Shown piece after piece: positions 43,329-50,457 of a stretch of 64,000 nt of DNA (position 1 is the stretch's first letter; each line of letters starts with the position of its first letter). This DNA is from Negativicutes bacterium (GTDB taxonomy: Bacteria > Bacillota_C > Negativicutes > Sporomusales_B > JARLHX01): contig JARLHY010000202.1 of the NCBI GenBank assembly GCA_031292015.1, positions 104,839 through 168,838 of the forward strand. The letters are read 5' to 3'. The position numbers and the translations under genes are program-made. The notes below the pieces were generated by a model. That model searched no databases, had not been told where the DNA came from, and saw only the letters and a program-made list of their open reading frames with translations.

Positions 43329-44498
43329 ATGAGGCTTATGCGACAAAGTGCTTTCTTTATGTTGTTATTTTGGCTCCTCTTCGGTCTTTTGGCCACCGCC
43401 TTTGTTTCTGCCGCCGCCCCCAGAAGCGGCGCAGGAGTCGATACTGTCGCCGAATCGGCGGTGGTGATGGATGGCAACGGCAAAGTCCTGTTTGAAAAAG
43501 ACCCGAACAAAAAACTGCCGCCGGCCAGCGTAACCAAAGTGATGACCCTTCTGTTGGCCACTGAAGCGGTGGAACAGGGGCGGATTAAGCTGGCTGATCC
43601 TGTGTACGCCAGCGAAAACGCCTGGCGGCAGGGCGGATCGCAGATCTGGCTAGAACCGGGTGAAATGATGACAGTGAAAGAGCTGCTGACTGCGGTGGCG
43701 GTTGTCAGCGCCAACGACGCCGCGGTGGCGCTGATGGAACATATCTACGGCTCTGAACAGGCGGCGGTGGCGGCGATGAATCAGCGAGCCGGCGAACTTG
43801 GCCTGAAGAACACCCACTTCGCCAACGTCAACGGCCTGCCGACAGCCGATCATTATATGAGCGCCATGGACACGGCACTCATCGCCAGAGAAGCCCTGAG
43901 ACACCCTTTATACCTTGAAATGTGCAGCATAAAGGAATATTGGCTGCGAGACGGAAAAAACTGGCTGGTGAACACCAACAAGCTGTTGTGGTGGTATAAA
44001 GGGGCCGACGGCCTGAAGACAGGCTGGACAGAGGAGGCCAAATACTGCTTCGTCGGAACCGCCGAACGGGACAGCCTGCGCCTTATCGCCGTGGTCTTCG
44101 CGACCCCCGAACCGCGGTCTCACCTGCGGGAAAGCATGAAGCTTCTGGACTGGGGTTTTGCCAATTACGCCGCCGTGCCGATAGCCGAAAAAGGTGCGGT
44201 GGTGGAACGGGTGAGAGTAACCAAAGGAACCGCGAAAGAAGTTCAACTGGTAACTGTCGACAAACTCAACCTGGTGGTTCCCAAAGGCCAGAATAAAAAC
44301 ATCCAGAAAAAGGTTGTCGCAGAATCCCAAGTCAAGGCCCCGGTGACGGCAGGGCAAAAATATGGCGAACTTGTAGCCGTCAAGGACGGCGTCGAGCTGG
44401 GCAAAGTTGACCTTGTGGCAGAAAACGCGGTGGAGCGGGCCGGCTTTTTTAAGGTTTTTCAGACCATGCTGGGCGGTCTTTTCACCATAACAGGCTAG
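43329..44498 (+). CDS. dacF: D-alanyl-D-alanine carboxypeptidase (DacF)
   Basis: The 389-residue class C low-mass PBP trims pentapeptide side chains; the Bacillus homologue acts on spore cortex precursor. A signal peptide (residues 1-34) precedes the catalytic domain with SxxK in P-A-S-V-T-K, S-A-N in V-S-A-N-D-A and K-T-G in L-K-T-G-W-T. A C-terminal beta-rich domain and an amphipathic tail follow. ATG 43329 has GGAAGGGG upstream. The dacF-spoIIA adjacency matches B. subtilis. Confidence 0.94.
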   Translation: MRLMRQSAFFMLLFWLLFGLLATAFVSAAAPRSGAGVDTVAESAVVMDGNGKVLFEKDPNKKLPPASVTKVMTLLLATEAVEQGRIKLADPVYASENAWRQGGSQIWLEPGEMMTVKELLTAVAVVSANDAAVALMEHIYGSEQAAVAAMNQRAGELGLKNTHFANVNGLPTADHYMSAMDTALIAREALRHPLYLEMCSIKEYWLRDGKNWLVNTNKLLWWYKGADGLKTGWTEEAKYCFVGTAERDSLRLIAVVFATPEPRSHLRESMKLLDWGFANYAAVPIAEKGAVVERVRVTKGTAKEVQLVTVDKLNLVVPKGQNKNIQKKVVAESQVKAPVTAGQKYGELVAVKDGVELGKVDLVAENAVERAGFFKVFQTMLGGLFTITG

Positions 44499-44521
44499 CA
44501 GAAAAACAATCTGTTCATGAC

Positions 44522-44558
44522 AAAAATCGGGCCGCGGTAACGTCGCCCGATTTTTTTT
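44522..44558 (+). terminator. intrinsic terminator of dacF
   Basis: AAAAATCGGGC 44522-44532 pairs with GCCCGATTTTT 44545-44555 and T residues continue to 44558. The spoIIA sigma-H promoter begins 9 bases further on. Confidence 0.85.
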
Positions 44559-44566
44559 GCGCTGTA

Positions 44567-44595
44567 GCAGGAAAATATTTCCTTTTAGCGAATAT
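44567..44595 (+). promoter_or_regulatory. sigma-H promoter of the spoIIA operon
   Basis: The -35 box RnAGGAwWW is matched at 44567-44575 (gcAGGAAAA) and the -10 box RnnGAATww at 44587-44595 (agcGAATAT), separated by 11 bp, in full agreement with the sigma-H consensus. The first start codon is 34 bases downstream. B. subtilis spoIIA is also sigma-H driven. Confidence 0.8.
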
Positions 44596-44628
44596 AATTT
44601 CTGATTCCGCTAATTGGGAGGGTATACA

Positions 44629-44964
44629 TTGAACATCAGTACACTGATCAAACAAGGCGTTTTGATAGTACGTCTCGAAGGTGAACTGGACATGCATGTC
44701 GCTGACGAATTTCGCCATACTGTGGACGACGCGCTGGCCTCCAGCGGGGCCAAGAACCTGCTGCTCAATCTGAAAGGCGTCACCTTCATCGACAGTTCGG
44801 GTCTGGGGGTTATCCTGGGCCGTTACAAGAAAATAACCGCTCTGGGCGGCAAAATGAATGCCGCCAATGTTCGGCCCCAGGTGGCGCGGATCTTTGAATT
44901 TTCCGGTTTGCCGCGGATTATCAGATTATGCGCCTCCGAGTCGGAAGCGCTAGAGAGCCTATAA
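44629..44964 (+). CDS. spoIIAA: anti-sigma-F factor antagonist SpoIIAA
   Basis: SpoIIAA, when dephosphorylated, binds SpoIIAB and frees SigF. The 111-residue STAS protein has the phosphorylation loop F-I-D-S-S-G-L-G with Ser57 as the likely phospho-site. TTG 44629 lies 6 bases from GGGAGG; the frame is open to 44614 without a site. It is the first gene of spoIIAA-AB-sigF. Confidence 0.96.
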   Translation: MNISTLIKQGVLIVRLEGELDMHVADEFRHTVDDALASSGAKNLLLNLKGVTFIDSSGLGVILGRYKKITALGGKMNAANVRPQVARIFEFSGLPRIIRLCASESEALESL

Positions 44965-44976
44965 GGAGGACCGACA

Positions 44977-45408
44977 ATGGCAAACAAAAACCGGGTAAAA
45001 ATGCTGTTCCCCAGCAGCAGTGAAAACGTCGGAATCGCGCGGGTAGTCGCCGCTGCGTTTGCCGCGCAGGTCGATCTGACCTTGAGCGATCTTGAAGAAA
45101 TCAAGGTTGCGGTGTCCGAGGCGGTTTCCAACGCGGTAATTCACGGATACGGCTGCAGCGCCGGAGAAATCGAGTTCGAAATGACACTGGAAGACGGTGC
45201 GTTGGTGTTTGTTGTCACCGATTTCGGCAAAGGGATCGCCGACATCGCTTTGGCCAGGCAGCCCTCTTATTCCACCGATCCCGAACGGATGGGTCTGGGT
45301 TTTGTTTTCATGGAATCGTTTATGGATGAGCTTATCATTGAGTCTGAGGTCGGTAAGGGGACAACCGTAAGAATGCTCAAGCAGGTTAATCCCGACCAAC
45401 AGCATTAA
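44977..45408 (+). CDS. spoIIAB: anti-sigma-F factor SpoIIAB (serine kinase)
   Basis: SpoIIAB holds SigF inactive and phosphorylates SpoIIAA. The 143-residue GHKL ATPase has the N box E-A-V-S-N-A-V-I-H-G-Y, the G1 box D-F-G-K-G-I and the G2 box R-M-G-L-G-F-V-F-M-E-S-F-M-D. AGGAGGACC precedes the ATG. It lies 12 bases after spoIIAA. Confidence 0.97.
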   Translation: MANKNRVKMLFPSSSENVGIARVVAAAFAAQVDLTLSDLEEIKVAVSEAVSNAVIHGYGCSAGEIEFEMTLEDGALVFVVTDFGKGIADIALARQPSYSTDPERMGLGFVFMESFMDELIIESEVGKGTTVRMLKQVNPDQQH

Positions 45409-45421
45409 GGTGGCACTGGCG

Positions 45422-46153
45422 ATGCTTGATGATGAACAGACAAAAGAATTGTTGGCCAAAGCCCAGGCCGGTGACGGCGAAGCCAAGGAAACCCTGCTGC
45501 AGGCTAACTTGAATCTGGTTAGGAGCGTCGTTCACCGGTTTACCAACCGGGGCTATGAATGGGACGACTTGTTTCAGATTGGCTGCATAGGACTTATCAA
45601 AGCCGTGGAACGGTTTGACAGCGCGTTTCCTGTACGGTTTTCAACCTATGCCGTGCCGATGATCATCGGTGAAATCCGCCGTTTTATCCGGGACGACAGC
45701 ATGGTGAAGGTCAGCCGGCCGCTGAAGGAACTGGCCTACAGGGTGCACAAGGCCCAGGAAAAACTGCAGGGCCAGCTGGGCCGGGATCCGACCATAGGCG
45801 AACTGGCTGAAGATCTGGCGATCCAGCCGCAGGAGATTGCCGCTGCCCTTGAGGCGGTCCAGGCGCCGGCATCGCTCCATGATCAGTCTTTTTACGACGA
45901 CGGCGACGCCATCGAACGCATGCAGCAGATTCGCTATGTCGATATCCAGGAAAATACCTTGTTCGATAACCTGGTGCTGCGGGAAGTTCTGGCCAGGCTG
46001 CCGCCCCGCCAGCGGCTGGTGATTCATCTGCGCTACTTTGAAGACCGTACTCAGGCGGAAATCGCGGCCGCCATAGGGTTGTCCCAGGTACAAGTCTCCA
46101 GGATTGAAAAACAAGCTCTCAAAGTCATCCGCAGTCTTCTCCAGACCTCATAG
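45422..46153 (+). CDS. sigF: RNA polymerase sporulation sigma factor SigF
   Basis: SigF is the first forespore-specific sigma factor. The 243-residue protein has region 2 (Y-E-W-D-D-L-F-Q-I-G-C-I-G-L-I-K-A), region 3 and the region 4 helix-turn-helix (T-Q-A-E-I-A-A-A-I-G-L-S-Q-V-Q-V-S-R). ATG 45422 is 8 bases past AAGGTGG; GTG 45410 would overlap that site. It closes the spoIIA operon. Confidence 0.96.
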   Translation: MLDDEQTKELLAKAQAGDGEAKETLLQANLNLVRSVVHRFTNRGYEWDDLFQIGCIGLIKAVERFDSAFPVRFSTYAVPMIIGEIRRFIRDDSMVKVSRPLKELAYRVHKAQEKLQGQLGRDPTIGELAEDLAIQPQEIAAALEAVQAPASLHDQSFYDDGDAIERMQQIRYVDIQENTLFDNLVLREVLARLPPRQRLVIHLRYFEDRTQAEIAAAIGLSQVQVSRIEKQALKVIRSLLQTS

Positions 46154-46212
46154 CGCGGGGGTCTGATTTTTTATGGACAAAACCAGGTATACTAGAAGCA
46201 GAGGTGAGTTGA

Positions 46213-46395
46213 ATGGTCAACGCGAAACGACTGTATGTTGCGATTTTGGCTATAACCTTTTTGCTTACCGGCAGCGCTGTCACCTGGCTTGTACTGTATA
46301 ACAACATGCCTAAGAAAGTACCCCTGCGGGCCAAGCAGGTGATGTCAATTCATAGCAGTCACCCTGTGGATACCCCTCAGGCGACGGGGCAATAA
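46213..46395 (+). CDS. small single-pass membrane protein (60 aa)
   Basis: After sigF, ATG 46213 follows GAGGTGAGTTG. One membrane helix (about 7-29) is followed by a basic/polar tail rich in His, Ser and Pro. No family recognised. Gene position at the end of the spoIIA operon suggests co-transcription, but 59 bases separate it from sigF. Confidence 0.55.
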   Translation: MVNAKRLYVAILAITFLLTGSAVTWLVLYNNMPKKVPLRAKQVMSIHSSHPVDTPQATGQ

Positions 46396-46482
46396 CAGTG
46401 AGTGAAGAAATTAAAGCATAAAGCCGGAAAAAACGAAGCAAACTATTGCTGTCAAACATCAACATCAGAAGGAGGCATGACA

Positions 46483-46686
46483 ATGGGCGTCGTAAAAGTC
46501 ATCGAGCTGGTCGGCACTTCGCACCACAACTGGACAGATGCCGTGGACAATGCGGTAATGGAGGCGTCGAAAACCCTTGACGACATTCTGGGCGTGGAAG
46601 TGACCAACTTCACCGCCAATATCGAGAGCGGCCGCATCGCCGAATACAAGGCCGACGTAAAAGTAGCCTTTCATGTCCACTCCTGA
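46483..46686 (+). CDS. dodecin family flavin-binding protein
   Basis: Dodecins form dodecamers that store riboflavin or FMN. The 67-residue product has V-V-K-V-I-E-L-V-G-T-S, W-T-D-A-V-D-N-A-V and the final V-A-F-H-V beta strand, the family pattern. ATG 46483 is 7 bases from GGAGG 46471-46475; ATG 46477 is too near. A terminator follows. Confidence 0.9.
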   Translation: MGVVKVIELVGTSHHNWTDAVDNAVMEASKTLDDILGVEVTNFTANIESGRIAEYKADVKVAFHVHS

Positions 46687-46698
46687 TCGTCCAGCGAT

Positions 46699-46726
46699 AA
46701 AGGGCGCCGCAAGGCGCCCTTTCCTT
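46699..46726 (+). terminator. terminator of the dodecin gene
   Basis: AAAGGGCGCC 46699-46708 pairs perfectly with GGCGCCCTTT 46713-46722 around a GCAA tetraloop; the following bases are T-rich but interrupted by CC. Confidence 0.75.
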
Positions 46727-46788
46727 ATGGCTGCTGGGGAAAGTTTCGCAGCAGCCAGGTCTTTTCTCGGCTGGGAAATCCTCCAAGT

Positions 46789-46818
46789 GAATGAATTCTG
46801 CGGTGGATGGTCACAATA
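46789..46818 (+). promoter_or_regulatory. candidate sigma-G promoter of the spoVA operon
   Basis: TGAATG 46789-46794 and CACAATA 46812-46818 are 17 bp apart, resembling the sigma-G pattern (TGnATR and CATnnTA) with one mismatch. The spoVAC start is 17 bases downstream. B. subtilis spoVA is sigma-G dependent. Confidence 0.4.
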
Positions 46819-46834
46819 AACAGGGGTGATTATA

Positions 46835-47299
46835 GTGCCAGACGGCGGACAATCCGGAAGCAGCTCCAAGTGGACCCGCCAGTACCAGCAAAAGGTCGAT
46901 AAGATCAAGCCTAAGCCGCCCCTTGCCAAAAATCTTTTCTGGGCGTTTGTCGTAGGTGGTCTCATTTGCGTGGTTGGACAGGCGATCCAGGACTGGTTTG
47001 TAGCAGCGGGAATGACCAAAAAAGAAGCCGCAGGCCCCACGTCGGCGGTGATGATTTTTTTTGGCGCGTTTTTTACCGGACTGGGAGTCTATGACGAACT
47101 GGGGCGCAAGGCGGGGGCCGGTTCTATTGTGCCGATAACCGGATTCGCCAACTCCATCGTCGCACCGGCCATGGAATTCAAACGGGAAGGCTATGTGTTC
47201 GGAATCGGAGCGAAAATGTTCGTTATCGCCGGACCGGTGATCGTATACGGGACGGTCACCGCCGTCATCGTCGGCTTTATCTACTGGCTGCTGCACTAG
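46835..47299 (+). CDS. spoVAC: stage V sporulation protein AC
   Basis: SpoVAC is a mechanosensitive-type membrane component of the dipicolinic acid channel in the spore inner membrane. The 154-residue protein has a polar N-terminus and four helices, with N-L-F-W-A-F-V-V-G-G-L-I-C-V-V-G-Q and I-T-G-F-A-N-S-I-V-A-P-A-M-E. GTG 46835 is 6 bases from AGGGGTG. First gene of the spoVA operon. Confidence 0.95.
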   Translation: MPDGGQSGSSSKWTRQYQQKVDKIKPKPPLAKNLFWAFVVGGLICVVGQAIQDWFVAAGMTKKEAAGPTSAVMIFFGAFFTGLGVYDELGRKAGAGSIVPITGFANSIVAPAMEFKREGYVFGIGAKMFVIAGPVIVYGTVTAVIVGFIYWLLH

Positions 47300-47308
47300 G
47301 AGGATAGC

Positions 47309-48313
47309 GTGGACAAAAAACGCGGACAACAAAGCATCATCTTTTCCGTGGCGCCGACGCTAGCGTCAACTGCCACCATCGTTGGACCGATGGAAGGGGA
47401 GGGCCTCTTGGCATCCTGTTTTGACAAAGTTATGGAAGATAACATCGGTGAACACTCCAGCTGGGAGAAGTGTGAGTCTTACATGCTGGAATGGGTGATC
47501 AATACCGCCCTGCAGAAAGGCAATACCAGGGCAAGAGACATTGACTACATTCTGGCCGGCGACCTGCTGAATCAGCTTATGGCCACCCATTTCGCCGTTC
47601 GCAACTTTAACAGGCCGTTTATCGGCATTTACGGAGCCTGTTCCACCATGGCAAAAAGCCTGCTGCTTGGAGGCATATTCCTGGACGGGGGCTTTGGCCA
47701 AAAGGCGGTGGCGGCCTGTTCCAGTCATCATGACGCTGCCGAGCGGCAGTACCGTTATCCAACCGAACTTGGCGTGCAGCGGCCGCCGATGGCCCAGTGG
47801 ACCGTGACCGGGGCAGGGGCGGTACTGCTGTCTGCCAGTGGCGCCGGGCCGAAACTGACCGCCGCCACCGTCGGTAAAATTATCGACGTTGGCTGGAAAG
47901 ATCCCAATGCTATGGGTCCGGCCATGGCTCCGGCCGCCGCCGACACTCTCTGGCAGCATATTCAGGATACCGGCCGTCAGCCATCCTACTACGACATGAT
48001 CTACACCGGCGATCTCGGCAGCGTGGGCAAGCAGTTGCTGATTCAGTTATTGTCCGAAAAAGGGATCGATATTTCCGCAAATTATGAAGACTGCGGCTGT
48101 ATGATCTATAGCGAGCAGCAGGACCCTCACGCCGGGGCCAGCGGCTGCGGCAGCTCGGCGGTGGTCCTGTGCGGCTCTTTGTATCCGCAGCTGGCTGCAG
48201 GCAAACTGCGCCGGATCCTGATGATCGGAACAGGCAGTCTGCACAGCCCGACCTCGTATCAACAGAAGGAGAGTATTCCCTGTATCGCACACGCCGTGGC
48301 GGTGGAAACCTAA
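47309..48313 (+). CDS. spoVAD: stage V sporulation protein AD
   Basis: SpoVAD binds dipicolinic acid and sits on the outer face of the inner spore membrane. The 334-residue thiolase-fold protein has A-G-D-L-L-N-Q, Y-G-A-C-S-T-M-A and A-S-G-C-G-S-S-A. The GTG start is 9 bases after spoVAC and follows AGGAGGATA. Confidence 0.96.
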   Translation: MDKKRGQQSIIFSVAPTLASTATIVGPMEGEGLLASCFDKVMEDNIGEHSSWEKCESYMLEWVINTALQKGNTRARDIDYILAGDLLNQLMATHFAVRNFNRPFIGIYGACSTMAKSLLLGGIFLDGGFGQKAVAACSSHHDAAERQYRYPTELGVQRPPMAQWTVTGAGAVLLSASGAGPKLTAATVGKIIDVGWKDPNAMGPAMAPAAADTLWQHIQDTGRQPSYYDMIYTGDLGSVGKQLLIQLLSEKGIDISANYEDCGCMIYSEQQDPHAGASGCGSSAVVLCGSLYPQLAAGKLRRILMIGTGSLHSPTSYQQKESIPCIAHAVAVET

Positions 48314-48324
48314 GGGGAGGAAAA

Positions 48325-48678
48325 ATGCAGGCATATCTGATGGCATTTCTAATCGGAGGTTTAATCTGTGTTGTTGGTCAGCTGCTCATGGACCTGACGC
48401 CGATGACTCCGGCCCATGTGCTGGTGGGCTTCGTCGTGGCCGGCGCTGTCTTAAGCGGGCTCGGGCTGTACCAGCCGCTGATCGATATCGGCGGCGCCGG
48501 TGCCACCATTCCCCTGCCCGGCTTCGGCCATACCCTGGTCAGCGGCACCATCGAGGATATCAACAAATACGGTTTGGCGGGAGTATTCAGCGGCGCACTC
48601 CGGGCCGCCGCCACCGGTCTCACGGCAGCGGTGGTGTTCGGTTTTTTGGCGGCCGTACTGTTTAATCCTAAAGGCTAG
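48325..48678 (+). CDS. spoVAE: stage V sporulation protein AE (SpoVAEb type)
   Basis: The 117-residue polytopic protein begins M-Q-A-Y-L-M-A-F-L-I-G-G-L-I-C-V-V-G-Q, a segment shared with SpoVAC, and has about four helices including P-L-P-G-F-G-H-T-L. It is the membrane SpoVAE subunit of the DPA channel. GGGGAGG precedes ATG 48325. Confidence 0.93.
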   Translation: MQAYLMAFLIGGLICVVGQLLMDLTPMTPAHVLVGFVVAGAVLSGLGLYQPLIDIGGAGATIPLPGFGHTLVSGTIEDINKYGLAGVFSGALRAAATGLTAAVVFGFLAAVLFNPKG

Positions 48679-48697
48679 AAAGGCGGAGGCATCGGAT

Positions 48698-49087
48698 GTG
48701 TTGACTCTGGATATGCTGGGACTGGCTGTCACGGTCTGCCTGATTGGCCTTCGCTACCCGCTTCAGGTTCTTGGGGCCTCATTGATCAACAGCCTGGGTC
48801 CGATACTCATGACCCTGTTTCTGCATGGGCATATTGTGACCCTTGTCGCCGCAGGCGCTTTCGGCAGCACAGTGGCCAGCGGCGTAAAAAGCGGCGCTCC
48901 GGCGCTATTGGTGGTTTTTTCCGGTCCGCTGTCCAACTACATTGTCAGTGCAGCAGCCGGTGGGATCGAATATGAAAAAACCCGCCATATCCTAAACCCG
49001 CTGTCACCGGCGAAAAATCCCTTCGCAGTGGTTAATCTGCGGCTGGCGATAGTAACCTTTTTTATCAACTTGTGGCAGGTCATATGA
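48698..49087 (+). CDS. unknown membrane protein in the spoVA operon (129 aa)
   Basis: GTG 48698 is 8 bases from GGCGGAGG and 19 bases past spoVAE. The 129-residue product has about four hydrophobic segments, an H-G-H-I-V motif in the second half of the first third, S-G-P-L-S-N-Y-I-V and a soluble loop I-E-Y-E-K-T-R. The GPLSN segment recalls M50 membrane proteases, but HExxH and the C-terminal DG are absent, so protease activity is not supported. I do not recognise it as SpoVAA or SpoVAB. Operon position implies a spore inner-membrane role. Confidence 0.7.
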   Translation: MLTLDMLGLAVTVCLIGLRYPLQVLGASLINSLGPILMTLFLHGHIVTLVAAGAFGSTVASGVKSGAPALLVVFSGPLSNYIVSAAAGGIEYEKTRHILNPLSPAKNPFAVVNLRLAIVTFFINLWQVI

Positions 49088-49105
49088 AGGTTGCGGGGTG
49101 AGAAC

Positions 49106-49786
49106 ATGCTTAAACCTCCTGGACGGACAACATCGACAAATATTAGACGTGGCGGCGACATTACGCGGAAAAGCGGCGATCAGGGCTATCCTTCCCCGGG
49201 TCGACCGGGTCCAAGACCCGCGTTGCGCGCAGAAAAGGAGGAAGCCGGAAACCCGGCTGATTCGCCGACTGCTGACAGCCTGATCGCCGACATGGCCAAA
49301 GGTTTTGTGGCCGCGCAGGCCCAAATGGCCTGCCCGCCGTCGGGAAACACGGAAATGCTGCGTCTGCTGGAAAAAATCAGCAGCCAGCTGGACACTCTGC
49401 AGCCGCCAGGCCCGGCTGGACCGCAGCAGGATCCCCAGACCCAAAGCCAGACCGCCGGACAAATGAACAAGCAGACCGGCCAGCAGCCGGACGGATCAGC
49501 CGGGTCTCCGTCGTCGGCGGAGATCCAGAACCTTTTCAGCAAGCTGATGGCTTCAGGAAAAGCGGCTTCGCCGGGCAGCGATACATCCAATCAGTCTTCT
49601 GGCGGCGGTGCGGCGGCCAAGGCCGTGCCTGCCCAGACCGCAGCTCAGGCGCTGGCCCAGGCCCAGTTTGAGCTGTCAAAGGAACTGGAGGCCAGCCTGG
49701 GAAAATTGAAACAGGTGATCAGCGAAAGCGAAGAATTGGCCAATCGAATCGGCAATTTGATCGGACAGGAAAATAAATCGCAGTGA
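49106..49786 (+). CDS. unknown Pro/Gln/Ser-rich protein in the spoVA operon (226 aa)
   Basis: ATG 49106 follows GGGGTGAG. The 226-residue protein has no signal peptide or membrane helix. It has a basic, Gly/Arg-rich N-terminus (1-45), a short helical part (about 58-95), a low-complexity Pro/Gln/Ser/Gly region (about 95-165) and a C-terminal coiled-coil-like helix (about 175-222) ending in G-N-L-I-G-Q. I recognise no family. It lies between the unknown membrane protein and spoVAEa with 18 bases on the left. Confidence 0.65.
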   Translation: MLKPPGRTTSTNIRRGGDITRKSGDQGYPSPGRPGPRPALRAEKEEAGNPADSPTADSLIADMAKGFVAAQAQMACPPSGNTEMLRLLEKISSQLDTLQPPGPAGPQQDPQTQSQTAGQMNKQTGQQPDGSAGSPSSAEIQNLFSKLMASGKAASPGSDTSNQSSGGGAAAKAVPAQTAAQALAQAQFELSKELEASLGKLKQVISESEELANRIGNLIGQENKSQ

Positions 49787-49803
49787 AACGCGGGGTGGGA
49801 GTA

Positions 49804-50457
49804 TTGCCTGACAAGGTAAGGGTCATCCTGATTACCGATGGAGACCGCTGTGCCCAGCATGTCGTGGAAAACATCGCCGCCGAACTGAACTTGCGCTGCA
49901 TTTCGGCCTCGGCCGGCAATCCAACGCCGATCAGCGGCGAGGAAATAGTTAACCTGATAAAAAAGGCCGCCCATGATCCGGTGCTGGTGATGTTCGACGA
50001 CCGTGGCCGGCGGGACAAAGGAAAAGGTGAAGAGGCCCTGGAATATGTGGCGAATCATCAGGACATCGAAGTCATCGGCGCGGTGGCGGTGGCGTCCAAC
50101 ACCACCGGCATTGAGGGAGTGACCGCTGATGCCTGCATCAATGAATGCGGCCAGATTGTGACAGCTTCTGTGGACAAATACGGCCAGGAAAGAGGCGGCA
50201 CCAGCGTCAGACCGGTGGTGAACGGTGACACGGTGGATGTGCTGAACAATGTCGAAGTTCCGGTCATCATCGGCGTCGGCGACATCGGAAAAATGGACAA
50301 GGCCGATGATATCCGCCGCGGTTCCCCAATCACCCGCAAGGCAATTGAAGAGATTCTGAAACGGAGTGGCGTCAGCTATGCCGGAAGAAAAACGCAGGAT
50401 TCACAAGGAACTGGATCACACCATCAGCTACCTAAAGGAACTTCTCGGAATCGGTGA
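49804..50457 (+). CDS. spoVAEa: stage V sporulation protein AE, soluble SpoVAEa
   Basis: SpoVAEa is a soluble protein of unknown activity in the spoVA operon. The product begins P-D-K-V-R-V-I-L-I-T-D-G-D and has I-S-A-S-A-G-N-P-T-P-I-S-G and V-M-F-D-D-R-G, the family hallmarks. TTG 49804 is preferred for its ribosome site (GGGGTGGG); GTG 49783 would add seven residues. Its last 80 bases overlap spoVAF in another frame, giving a polar tail (G-T-G-S-H-H-Q) not usual in the family. Confidence 0.9.
   Translation: MPDKVRVILITDGDRCAQHVVENIAAELNLRCISASAGNPTPISGEEIVNLIKKAAHDPVLVMFDDRGRRDKGKGEEALEYVANHQDIEVIGAVAVASNTTGIEGVTADACINECGQIVTASVDKYGQERGGTSVRPVVNGDTVDVLNNVEVPVIIGVGDIGKMDKADDIRRGSPITRKAIEEILKRSGVSYAGRKTQDSQGTGSHHQLPKGTSRNR

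Noticed and set aside
49091..49105. Earlier start for the Pro/Gln-rich spoVA-operon protein
   Set aside because: ATG 49106 has the ribosome site; the earlier start does not.
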